In this document: in pieces, positions 52,017 to 63,000 of the stretch | How the letters are laid out: each line of letters begins with the position of its first letter | How positions within the stretch are numbered: position 1 is the first letter of the stretch | Assembly (NCBI GenBank): GCA_002077065.1 | Contig: NAJO01000007.1 | Span: forward strand, 434,001-498,000 | DNA: 64,000 nucleotides | Source: Cryoendolithus antarcticus | Lineage: Eukaryota > Ascomycota > Dothideomycetes > Cladosporiales > Cladosporiaceae | Reading direction: 5' to 3' | Notes under the pieces: generated by a model | Databases searched by the model: none | The model's input: the letters and a program-made list of their open reading frames with translations, nothing else | Told to the model about the DNA's origin: nothing | Translations under genes and position numbers: made by a program

Positions 52017-52631
52017 GTGAGGCCTCGAGCTGGCCTGAAGGAGTCAAAGGCAGTTTTTCATTTGCCATGCCCTGCACTGGCTGTGCACCTGCATATGCAC
52101 GAGCAACTGTTATGAGCATATGTGTACGATATATAGATGCATACTGCATCGTCTAGCAACCAGATCTAATTAGCGTGTAAGGACAAGTTGATGCTGCTAG
52201 AGGTTTTTCAAGTCCATGTACGTGAGATACAATCCCGTGCTGGCCTCGAGTAGATTGTAGTGTGCTGTAGACAGATGTACTGCGCGCACGACAGTATGAT
52301 ATACCTCGTCCGTGCTCGCTGCTGCGTTGACGCTGCGCCATTGCCCCGTCGCTTGCGTAGGACACCAGGGAGTACACTAATCTGAATCAGGAGCTGATGG
52401 GCAGGCCAGGTCATGGAAAATTCCACCAGTAAGGTACACAAGGGCAAGGAGCGAATTTGAGGGAGTCAAATGGAAGCAAAGTCATAATGTGAATGCTTTT
52501 CTGCTATGCTACAGTAACGCCGACCGATGCGTAATGCCCTTGGGTATTGTATGCATACCAACGCCGATAGTAACTCCACCTTCCCCATCAGCAGCCAGCG
52601 CCATGCTAAGTGGACAATTCAGCAATGCAAT
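52017..52631. other. Convergent intergenic region
   Basis: 615 bp of 3' flanks, comparatively AT-rich on the + strand around 52.09-52.19 kb. No gene seen. Confidence 0.45.
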
Positions 52632-54094
52632 TCATCCTCTACGCTCAGCGCCACGGAATTGGCCGCCCTTGCCGGGTCCTCCGTTGGCGCGGTACTGGTC
52701 ATACGCACGACCTGGAGTACCGTAATTCAGCGGCCCACTATCGCGCAACTGCTGCCGAGCGGGCATACGCCCCTGGTCACGCGGACCATCCCAGTTGCCA
52801 TTCTGACGCGGTGGGCCACGGGCATCAGGGTCCCTGTAGGAGCGCTGACGGCGCTCTAATGAAGGGTCACGTGCACGAGTGTCCTCGAACGAGCGACGGC
52901 GATCCGGAAAGCTGTTGCGACGGTCCGAGGGACTACCTGGACGGCGAGAAGCGTCGTCCGCACCGCGAAATTGGAAGCCATTTCCTTCGTTGCGGCGAGG
53001 GTACTTCTCGGGCGCGAGGATATCGGGCGAGTGCCCGCGCTTACCGTTCGACAGTCCGTTGAGGCCGGTTGGCAGCATGGTCGGCAGGAGAGGAGGCGTG
53101 AAGTGAGCGGCGACACCGTGAGCCGGCATGGTACGTACAGCGGCGATGTTGGCCTTCTCGGCCTGGTCCAGCTCGGCAAGTTTCTTGGCAAGACGGGCTT
53201 GCTCCTTCTCGATTTCACGACGCTGTTTGTAAGTCGACAACTTGGCCGTTCGGTGCGTAACATCGTGATAACCCGTGAATTCGAGCCAGATCGCGAGATC
53301 ATCATAGTATGGGTCCGTCAGATTGCGAGGGTCTCCAGTGCTTTTAGGCGTAGGCGTCTCACCCCCGTTGACTTTCGCTGAAGTTGGCGAACTCCGCGAG
53401 ACCGTCTGCGGGCGACTCGACAGACTGGTAGAGACGTGAGGAACAGCACGAGACGTTGCAGCGACGGGCTTCTGGGGGAGTACTGGCTGCTCCTTCGTGA
53501 TCTGGGCTGCAGTCGCGGCCGCGACAGCCTTAGCTTTCGCAGCAGCCTCCTCCTCGGCGATAAGAGCAGTCACGTCCTTCATCACGTCGTCCGAGGGCTT
53601 GTCGGGGATCGTCATCACGGTGTTCAGAGGTGTCTGCTGCTCGGTGATCGTTGGCTGCACAGCAATTGGAGGGGACTTCACCTGCTCCTTGATCGGGGTT
53701 TGCGTGGGAGTACCGTTAAGGTTCTTTTTCTTCTTGCTCTTCTCAAGCAGTTTGTTACGCAAAGCAGTGAGTTGCGCTTCTCTTTCTTGCAGCTCGTTCC
53801 TAACGGCAGCTTGGGCGGCGAATGTCGACTGCCTTTGTCCGTTGTTTGGCGGCGTAGTCACGGCCTGATCGACAATCCTAGTCAGTGTGTCCTTGATCAA
53901 CAGATCGAGAGCATTGAAGCACTTACCGGCTCGATTGCAGGAGCACCGGCGACAGCATGCGCTTCGTCATGTGCAGCGTCGCCGTTTGTCCCCTTCTGCT
54001 TCTCGCCGTAAAAGTTCTCCTCTTCCTCTTCCTCGCCCTCCTCGACCTCAGCATGCATGCTCTGATAGCGCACGACATCATCTGCCCATGCCAT
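52632..54094 (-). CDS. Uncharacterised protein with Glu-rich start and RS/RG-rich tail
   Basis: Two exons, 53927-54094 and 52632-53864, over a 62-bp intron (GTAAGT, CTGAC branch point, acceptor GATCAG), giving 466 aa. It opens MAWADDVVRYQSMHAEVEEG with a run of Glu, then a coiled-coil-like QAAVRNELQEREAQLTALRN and a Lys-rich segment. A conserved-looking core at about 255-310 reads DPYYDDLAIWLEFTGYHDV, then HRTAKLSTYKQRREIEKEQARLAKKLAEL. The C-terminal 150 residues are Arg/Asp/Ser/Gly-rich (RRPGSPSDRRNSFPDRRRSFED, GPGKGGQFRG), as in RNA-associated nuclear proteins. I do not recognise a named family. The nuclear/RNA role is inference from composition only. Divergent from the FAD oxidase gene. 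Confidence 0.7.
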
Positions 54095-54439
54095 GACCGC
54101 GATGACTACTGCACGGCCACGCTGTTGCGATGCTCGATGTGTTGTGGTGCGTACTCTAGACTTTTAGAGTGTTGATAAATTCGATCACGCGTTGCGCGAT
54201 CTGATGCAGCGACTTTCGCCGTAGTGTCAGAAGTCGAGTACGACAGCTTGCTTGCACTGAACTCGATCGGGAAGATACTAAGGTAACGACTATCTCTGCG
54301 GACATGCCACGACAATGCATGTCAAGCGGGAGACAAGTACACTTCCATGGCTGTGGACAAGACATCGATGACTTTTCGAGAATTCAGCGCCCGTCTGTTG
54401 ATCTCTACTGCCCAATACTTGCTATGAGCCAGCATTGCG
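54095..54439. promoter_or_regulatory. Divergent promoter region upstream of the secreted oxidase
   Basis: 345 bp between the ATGs of two divergent genes. No specific motif identified. Confidence 0.35.
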
Positions 54440-56043
54440 ATGCTCTGGCTGACTATCCTTGCGGTCTTTGCCTCCCTCATCGGTGCCAGCTACGCGCGAG
54501 TAGAGCAGGTCACCTTGACTGAAAGCTTCATCAGCTATCCTGGCTACTCGGTAAGCAATGTTGCTCTTCGTCTGATCCTGATTCGTGAGCCACCATAATT
54601 TCGATCTATCTCCATAGCGAGCCGAAACCACTGATCAGGCAGCTCTCGCAGTGCTACCTCCTCTCGCGGTTTTTCCCAAATAATCAGGTCCACTTCCCTT
54701 CGTCTCCTCCTTACACCGACGCCCAATCAGCATACTGGTCAAGTCAGCAATCCTTTATCGCACCAGGCTGTCGCTTCACTCCGCATGGCGTCCAGGATGT
54801 CCAGCTAGCCGTGAACCATCTGCTACTCACCAACACGTCCTTCGCCATAGCCTCCGGCGGCCACTCTTCGAACAACGGCGCGTCGAATATCGATGCTGGC
54901 GTCACTATAGACCTCTCCAGATTGGATGAGGTGACGATTGCCGAGGAGGGGAACGCAGTTTGGCTGGGCCCAGGAGCGAGATGGAGCGATATTTACGCTA
55001 AGCTTGAGGAGAGTGGGCTGGCTGTGAGTGGCGGGAGGGTGGGTCATGTAGGTGTGGGAGGGTATGTTTTGGGAGGCGGGTTCTCGTGGTTTGCTAACGA
55101 ACTTGGATGGACTTGCGATCAAGTACTGGAGTATGAGATCGTTACTCCGGCGAGGCAGATCTTGCAGGTATCGGCGACAGAGAACGAAGACTTATTCTGG
55201 GCACTCAAAGGGAGCTTAGGAGCCTTCGGAGTGGTTACTCGAATCAAGATGCCAACAGTGAGAATTGGAAATGTGTTCGGGGGAGCATTGACTTATAGGC
55301 AGGAGCATGTGGTGGACGTGTTCGCAGCCTTACAAGCGCTTGCTATGAAAGCGAGAGAGGACCTGTACTCGCAGGCGTATGTCTCGTTTGGCTGGGTACA
55401 ACTACACAAACGACATGGTACCTCCGCCTACCTCATGAACACGGCTGGCGACCGTTCATCTGCAGCCCTCGCGAAGCTGACGTCGATACCGCACGTGGCC
55501 AGCAGCCTTCGCAATATGACGCTCGGTGAGAGCGCCCGCGAGATCACCGACAGCAATCCACTAGGCTTCAGACGGACGAAGTTCACACTGACCGCAAGCT
55601 CGACGGAGGAAGCCATGCACATCGTGCATGATGCCTACCTGCGTACCACGGCGTCCACTCGCTTTGGGCCAGACGACATGCTGGGTGTGACAATGCAGCC
55701 ACTCACGCTCCCCCACTTGCTCAAAGGGCGGAACATCTTCTCCCTTCGTGGCGAGAAGAGCCCACTCTTGCTGCTATCGGCTGAGTTCTGGTGGTCTGAT
55801 AGGGCATACGACGAGATGTACGAGGAGGCTGCGCGAGCGTTGCATGATGCCTGGGGCGCTGAGTTGCAGGCCAAAGGGCTACTGCATTCATGGCTCTATC
55901 CTAACTACGCGGCATCGTGGCAGCGGCCTTTCGAAGAGCCCAGCATCCCTCAAGGTGCGCAAGAGGCACTGGAGAGCGTGAGGCAAAAGCACGATCCGGA
56001 GGATGTTTGGCGACAGCTGGTACCTGGAATCTGGCATGTATGA
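54440..56043 (+). CDS. Secreted FAD-linked oxidase (berberine-bridge/glucooligosaccharide oxidase type)
   Basis: Proposed exons 54440-54550 and 54622-56043, giving 510 aa. Exon 1 encodes a signal peptide (MLWLTILAVFASLIGASYA). The 71-bp intron starts GTAAGC; of two nearby acceptors, TAG ending at 54617 would break the frame, so the AG ending at 54621 is chosen. The mature N-terminus then runs PKPLIRQLSQCYLLSRFFPNN and YWSSQQSFIAPGCRFTP, the usual lead into the PCMH-type FAD domain. FAD motifs are AIASGGHSSNNGASNIDAGV, in which the His of GGH is the expected covalent FAD attachment, VWLGPGARWSDIY, and GHVGVGGYVLGGGFSW. The second covalent site, a Cys found in bicovalent members before the VGxxG loop, is absent here. 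The C-terminus (KHDPEDVWRQLVPG) fits the BBE-like end. Substrate unknown. Confidence 0.8.
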
Positions 56044-57268
56044 GGACGCTACGCCTGTCTGTTGATAGTAGGTGCGATTGTCAACGTGATGGGCCTTGGT
56101 AAACGCTGCGCCAGAATAGTACGAAACAGGGTGCAAATAGACCAGAGGTCGTACAGGCGGCTCTATGGTGGTGGTTATACCTGATCACAGGCGCCTGCGA
56201 TGTTACATAACCCGCTCCAGCCTTGCGGAACCGCTCGTCTCGTGCATTCAGAGCGCTGCCAGGCGCTTGCTGACGTTAACGTGCCGGCGGGTGCTGCAAC
56301 TCCGATATCAGCCGTGCACTGTTTCAGGTCTATACATGCGAGACTACCACGCGGCAGCGTTATTGTCTCGAAAGTAGATGGGTAGATAGCACATAGTGCA
56401 TCGATAGAGTGAAGATGATGAGCGCACATGTGAAGGTGTCTCAGATTCACGTCTCGCGTTGATAGGCTGCGGGACACGCGCTCGAATCGCGTGCCTTCCG
56501 TGTCTGGCCGCGCGAGATCGCCCACACAGCCACAGCCACAGCCAGTCTTCGCGACTTGGTCGTGTCTATTCGATGCATCGCGGATTGCAATATGCAGATC
56601 CACAACACGGGCCGCGAACGCTGTCACTGGCGTGCGATGTGTGCATACACGACTCGGCGGAGCTGTTCGCTGTACAAGGTCTAGCATGGAGTAAGGTGGC
56701 GGATCACATGTCTGAATTGCCACCTGATGGTAGTGCAGTGGACAAACTTCCACGGTCCAAGCCGGTGGTCATGAGCAGTGCAGTATTTCATGATGGCGAG
56801 GCAGCTGACAAAATGAATCGCAGCAAATGATTGACGATGTTCTCAGGGACCTTGAATGCGAGGTAAGTATGTACTGAAAGCATCCACGGCACCCCAACTC
56901 GAATCTCATTCATCATTGAGCATACTATCAATATCACTTTCAACACCTGGCTTGAGGTTCCCGTGTTCTGTAAGTCAGTGGAGGTGTCACCGAGGCAGGA
57001 GACGCACCTCGTTGACTGGTCGCATTTCACATTCTTGATCCGGCACGATCTAGCAAACCCGGGGCGCTGCAGACCTTGCAGCCACAGGAACGCTTCACCA
57101 GCAGGACAGGCGTCCAGACCTTGTAGTGGAGAGGCAGGCGTTGTGAAGAACTTCGCCGACGTTCACCGCTGGTACAACACATATTCGATCACTAGCGTCA
57201 ACAAGTCATTGGATGACAGCGCGCAAACGTTGAAACGACCGAGCAAGTAGCTGCCCAGGCTTCTGCAT
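56044..57268. other. Intergenic region upstream of the cyclin leader
   Basis: 1.2 kb with short open frames on both strands and no recognisable gene. A short (CACAGC)-type repeat occurs near 56.52-56.54 kb. Several ATG triplets occur on the + strand, in contrast with the following 930 bp. Confidence 0.4.
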
Positions 57269-58200
57269 GCAATCAACTGAATCAGACCTATCGAACGGGT
57301 TTTGGATACTTCTGCTGCCGCTCGACTAGCGGCAAGGATCCTGTCGGTCTCCACGCCCGCGTCTCGCGCCGACCAATCAGCGCTCTTGCACCGCGACATT
57401 CTACACCAGCGACGATCTACCTCCAGCCCTCCTGCAGATAGAGTACCTTGCAGGCGAGGCTCGTGAGAGTCATAAAGGACAACTGCGCCGCCTTGCACAG
57501 TAGCATTACGATCTCCCATCGACATACCGTCGCAACGCCTCTGTCTGGACACGGCTAATATCACGAGATTCTCTCATCCCTCTCGCCCAAACACACGGCG
57601 ATTCTTAGCTGCAGCTTGCGACTCGACGGAAACGCCTTGCGCCCCACTGCATCAGCCTCCTGTCCACAGAGAGCTCTTTGCGTGTACCTGCCCGACCGCC
57701 CTTCGCCGTCGACCCGTACATCAGAACCTTTACCGCTGGTCGGACTGGTCGCCTGCATATTCATTGCATTTGGTCATATTTACCAGGGCATACTGCAGCA
57801 CATCGATTTTCTCTTGACGAAGATCGACATCAACGACAGCTCACGAGCTTGGAGTTGCACTCACGAACAATCGATATCTGGATATCGACACGACTATTAC
57901 GACTTTACAACATATTCGACAACTTCGATCACCTGCCAGGCTGCACCTCGATCGTCCATTAATCTCTATTGTCCTTTTGAACCCGACTTTGGCTTGTGAA
58001 AGTTCACCTCGGGCTCCCAACCTCGTCGATATTCAATCGACGTTCACCAATACTATTGTGAACATTCATCAATAGTACCGACTCGAAGGCTCTATCTCAG
58101 CGCTTCTTCATTACTAGTCACTTGATCGACCACTCTCACTCATACATCAACATTGAACACTCACGCGGCCACGACCTTGTCGATCTTCAATCATCCCACC
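57269..58200 (+). promoter_or_regulatory. ATG-free leader/promoter of the Pcl-type cyclin
   Basis: The + strand contains no ATG between the ATG at 57266-57268 and the cyclin start at 58201, a run of 932 bp, although CAT (ATG on the other strand) occurs many times. The region is rich in CGA/TCGA and pyrimidines. A CCAAT box (CCAATCA) lies at 57373-57379. Strand-specific loss of ATG suggests that several hundred bases are transcribed as a 5' leader in which upstream starts are selected against. Confidence 0.55.
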
Positions 58201-59361
58201 ATGGCATACTCCGCCCCAACTCCAGCACAGAATGCTGCCGCGCTCGACCACTTCATCTACATGGACGTGTCGCAAGACATGATCGCATACCTCTCTAGTG
58301 CCGCTTCGCAGGTCATCCGCTGTGATGGTCAGCCACTGCTCAATAAGAGCCTGCCTCTCACACCACCAACAACGCCCCCACATCATGTGGCAGCCTACCA
58401 AGATCCTTCATTACCTTCAGTGGATCTCTTCATCAGCACACTCGTGGCACGTTCGCATGTCCAAGTGCCAACACTGATGACGACGCTGGTCTACCTCAGC
58501 AGGCTTCAGCAACGCCTACCGCCAGTTGCGAAGGGCATGCGCTGCACAGTCCACCGCATCTTCCTGGCTGCTTTGATCATTGCGGCCAAGAACCTCAATG
58601 ACTCCTCGCCTAAAAACAAGCACTGGGCCCGGTACACTGCCGTTCGTAGCTTCGAATCATTTGGCTTCAGCCTGACCGAAGTGAACCTCATGGAACGTCA
58701 GCTCCTTGGCCTTCTGGACTTCGATCTCCGCGTCACAGAGCAAGATCTTTACACTCATCTCGACTACTTCCTCACACCCATCCGTCGCTGGCAAGCACAG
58801 GAGGCCGAGCAGCAACGCCGCGCTGCCGAGCTTGCAGCCTACGAGCGCCAGCAACTTCAGCTCGCTACTGAGGAAGCTCAGAAGCGCTCAGCAATGGAGA
58901 TGTCACGCTTCTACGACTCGCCAGCAAACTCATACGTCAGCGACTGCGCACCACGAGGCCACTACTATGCGACATCCACCTCATCTCGTGCTGCATCACG
59001 CACACCATCGTTGTCACCCTGCCCATCACGCAGCCGGTCCGCAGACTCCTCTTCGTCACACACACGATCTGTCAGCCCTGCCAGCATCGCCTCCTCGTAC
59101 ACTCTCGACATGCCAATGTGCGAGGAGCCAGCCGTGCAAATCCAAACATTCGACTGCCACCAGGCTCCAGCGCTGGTGCACGTCCAGCCAGCCGCAAAGC
59201 AGTATGCGCCAATGCAGATGCACATACCTGTGGCCATGAAGCACACCTTGCCGCCTATGGTCGACATCACGGGCATGGAAGCGCAACGGCCGGCGAAGAA
59301 GGTGAACATCTTCTCGAGGTTTCTGCCAAGGATGCCGTCAGGCAATATGTCCGGTTACTGA
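58201..59361 (+). CDS. Pho80/Pcl-type cyclin (partner of a Pho85-like kinase)
   Basis: 386 aa from the ATG at 58201 in a strong context (ccaccATGGCA); the frame is open 16 codons upstream only from a TTG. The protein contains a Pho80-type cyclin box at about 70-195: [32 protein letters not shown], then [67 protein letters not shown]. This pattern matches Pcl1/Pcl2 and Aspergillus PclA cyclins, which direct the Pho85-type kinase in morphogenesis, G1 progress or conidiation. An Ala/Gln/Glu-rich helix and a long Ser-rich tail ([20 protein letters not shown]) follow, ending [18 protein letters not shown]. The exact Pcl class is not resolved. Its very long ATG-free leader suggests translational control. 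Confidence 0.88.
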   Translation: MAYSAPTPAQNAAALDHFIYMDVSQDMIAYLSSAASQVIRCDGQPLLNKSLPLTPPTTPPHHVAAYQDPSLPSVDLFISTLVARSHVQVPTLMTTLVYLSRLQQRLPPVAKGMRCTVHRIFLAALIIAAKNLNDSSPKNKHWARYTAVRSFESFGFSLTEVNLMERQLLGLLDFDLRVTEQDLYTHLDYFLTPIRRWQAQEAEQQRRAAELAAYERQQLQLATEEAQKRSAMEMSRFYDSPANSYVSDCAPRGHYYATSTSSRAASRTPSLSPCPSRSRSADSSSSHTRSVSPASIASSYTLDMPMCEEPAVQIQTFDCHQAPALVHVQPAAKQYAPMQMHIPVAMKHTLPPMVDITGMEAQRPAKKVNIFSRFLPRMPSGNMSGY

Positions 59362-60029
59362 TGGTCTGCTGGGCGGGCTGATGATTGCATGAGCGTGGTG
59401 GGGTAATTTTGGGAGGCTGAGTGGTGCAGTGAGTGGACAATAGCATTATACCCCTTGTTGCATAGCGGTGGTGTCTAGATAGAAAAGTCAAAGTCCTTAG
59501 CGAGTTTATTGTGCAGCTTCCTATTGTCAGTTGTGAGTAGTTTGGCGAGTGACACCGAGCTAAAGCCCTGATGCTGCGATCCACGTTCAGTGAGGAAGGC
59601 GCAATCTTCATATCCCGTCCCACGGTCTACCGCAGGTGGGAGGAAGTTGAGACTCCATCAAGAGCACGCAGAACAGGAAATTAGTGCGGCGTCACACCTG
59701 TTTCCGTGCTTGGACACACTGGATGCACAGCTGCGTTACGCAAGCAATCTGTCCTTTTTCACAGCAATCGCAAGTACGCATTTTGCGGCAGTAGCACAGT
59801 CTGTAAAGTTCGACACATCTTCATACCCTCCTCCCAGCGAAGAGACCGAGCACTTCGGGTCCCTCGCCTCGAGAAGCCATATCTATATCTACCATATATA
59901 CCATACACACACTGCCAGCCAAATCGCACCCGCTTCCGAAGTAATAATAAACAAATATATGCTGCTGTAAGGGTATATGCTGTGTTCATGTTTGCACATC
60001 ATCATCTCCATCTCTGTCTATTCACCCGC
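59362..60029. other. Convergent intergenic region with a small simple repeat
   Basis: 668 bp of 3' flanks between the cyclin gene and the alpha-glucan synthase gene. An AT-rich stretch with TATC/TATA and CACA runs lies at about 59881-59913. No gene seen. Confidence 0.45.
59881..59913. repeat. Short imperfect simple repeat (TATC/TATA, then CA)
   Basis: An imperfect alternation of atatcta and ccatata units followed by acacacac, in non-coding DNA between two convergent genes. It is short and probably of no functional importance. Confidence 0.4.
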
Positions 60030-63000
60030 CTAAGGTTTGCTCAGCTGCTCCTTCCTGAAGAACAGGAAGTAGCCTCCGCAGATCAGAATCTGGAAGCCCA
60101 GGCAGACCCAGAAGCCGACATAGCTCAGTCCTTCTCCGACGTTCGTGGCGATGCTGGGGAAGTATGGTAGTGGTCCTGTGCTGCTCAGGCCGTCGGCCCG
60201 GGCGATGATGGTCCCGATCGAGCCGAGTACTTGCGCGCCGACGAGCGCAAAGGTGATGTGGAAGCGGGTCAGCGTCTGCAGGAGCAGCATGCCGATTCCC
60301 ACACCCTGAAGTGAGTCCAGCACACCAAGCCAGAGCCAAAGCGCACGGCCAAGGATGGCAGATGCGACCGGACTGCCGGCCCACGGCAGGTACGATCCTA
60401 GGTTCGAAGTTCCCCACCAGATCTGACACCATCTCGGTGCAATGAGCGCCACGGCGAACATCGGTAAGATCCAGCTATGCGTCAGCGACAGGTGGCCGAA
60501 GTAGATTAGGATAGCAGCCCAGATCACCACGAAGAATAGCAGTATGAGCAGGAAAATCGCCCAGCCAGGCGCGTGCTGCGAGCTCCATAGGTACGCCCAG
60601 TTGCGTCCGTAAGGTGCAGAGAGGAAGAAGTTTTGCACAAAGACCGCGAAGAAGAACCAAAGAATGATCTTCCTCCGCAGCGCAGCAGTGTAGAAAGACG
60701 GCAGACCACCTGGCTTCTGGCGATAGAAGTCTGGAAGACCGATCCAAAGGACGATGCCAATGACCCAAAAGAAGATCGAGATCGGAACACCAATGCCAGT
60801 CATGCGTGGGCCATAGTCTGTCGACTTGCCGGCTGCTGCTGCGCGGGTGAGGGCAGTACCCCAGAACCACAGCGCAATAACATAGAGCTGCTGCGTGCCC
60901 TGAATGGCACAGGCGCGGAACGCCCATTCTTTGACTGGTGCGCTGCCTGTGGAGCCGAAGTTCTGGGAGAACATGAAGGAGCCTGCTGCGGAACCGACTG
61001 CGTAGCTACCAGTAGCGACATGCTGCACCCAGCCACGAGCACTCTCTGTCGAGCCGTAAGGTGCGAAGGCGAGGAGCATGAAGCCGAGACCGTAGAAGAA
61101 CCATGGGAAGCAAATCACGAACTTGCAGGGCAGGCGGCGGAAGATGTACCACCAGGTCAAGGATGAAACAAGGTAGATGCCGGCGATAGCGTACAGCTCG
61201 ACGGCAGTCTGACCTTGCTGCCCAGTCAAAAGCGTGATCTGGTAAGAGTTGGCTGCCAGGATCTGCCCGAGCGCGAGAAAGAACGAGTAGATTGGCCAAT
61301 CGCCAAGCTTGGTGCTCATGATTCTGCGTATTCCGGTAGGAGGCTGATAGTTCTCCGGCAGCAGGAATTGACTCATTGGCTCATCTGAATCCATGCCCTC
61401 GAAGATGCTGCCAGCCGGCGTAGCCATCCTCGATGCACTGGGCGTCTGATCCCTGTTCATCTTGACTGCGTGTAGCCGGTTGAACCAGGTCTTCTCTGAC
61501 TTCTCCAAGTAGGCCTCGATACATAGTGGTCCTTCGGACGTCTTGCCGTTGAGCTCGCCAAGCATCTTCTCGAAAGTCCTGAAGTACAGGCCAGTGGGAT
61601 CAGTGAAGAATGGCGTAAGCTCTTGTGGTGCTTTGTCGGACTTCTCGTCCACGACACGCTCGGTGCTGAGTGGTGTCTGCGTTCCGGACCCGCCCTGACT
61701 GAGAAACGAAGGGTTTGGATGCATCAGGAACGGCTGATGGCTGCCTTCGATCGGAGTCATCGTCCCAGGTGTCTGCGCAGGCGAGTATGAGTTGACATCG
61801 TATGATCTCGGTGGGAAAGTCGGGTTCCGATCGTTGTTATGGTCACGAAGCTCGAAGTTGAACTGCCCGTTGGCGTTCTGAGAAGCCACGATCCTCGACT
61901 TTCGCTTGGCAAGCTCTGCCATCTCTTCGTTGATGATCTCCTCGTCCTCGATGCTGCTCAGCGGGCGACCACTGGACCCGCCAGACTCTGGCGAGTTGCG
62001 ACGCCCGTCTTGACCATAGCCCATGTGACCAGGACCATGTCTCATGCCTAGCGACAGCGCGGCGTTTCTTGTGGGTGATGTGGCCCGTGACCGGTTCGGC
62101 GAGGAAGGCCTAGTTCCAGGTCGACTGCCAGCAGGCGTGTTGCCACCTCTCGGGGTGCCAAATCCATTGGGCGTTGCCCGTCCACTGCGAGGCGTCATCC
62201 AGCCAGGCAGGTTCGGCGTGGCCCAGCCACTTGTCGTACCCGAAGCGAGGCCGGTCTGGCGGTCCGTGACATGCTCCATGCGCTTCTTGTGGATCTTGAT
62301 CGACGCCGTCTGCAATATTTCAAGATCCTCCTTCCACTGCGCAACAGGGAATCGTTGCTTTGCAGATCGTGCCCGCATCATTGCCCTCGTCTCGTAACCA
62401 GCATTCAGTGCACCATCAATGGCCATCTTGAACTGATGCATCTGATGCTTTGTAGTCGTAGACTCAATCGTGTACCACCATCCAGGCATCTGACCCAGTC
62501 CACCGACTCTTGAGCCGACACCAAGTGCACCTTTCCTTCCGAACTCAACAGCCACGAGACCGAATGGCTCGTCACGCGAAGGGATGAGCGCGAACTCAGC
62601 ACCGCTGAAGATGAAAGGTGGCAGCGCAGTGAATTCGGGCTTCGAGAATACGCGTCCAGGATACTTCTTCATCATGACGTCCAGTTTCAGCGCCGCAAAG
62701 GTACCGTAAAGATCGATCGTAGGTCCAATGCACATCAGCTGGACTTTGTCGTTCTGCTCCAGCACAGCCGGAAATACATCAGCAATGAGATCGATACCCT
62801 TCTGCATCGACCACCGGCCGACGAAGACAAAGAGCTCTGCGTCAGCACGCTGGTCCAGATTCGCCCACTCCTGCGCCTGGCGCTTGAGGCTCGCACGACC
62901 AGACTCAGCGACCTGATCGATGTGGATGTCATCCGGGTTCGCAAGCTTCTTGTCCCACTCTGCGATATCAGAAGGATCCGGGTTGGGCAGTGCACCAATT

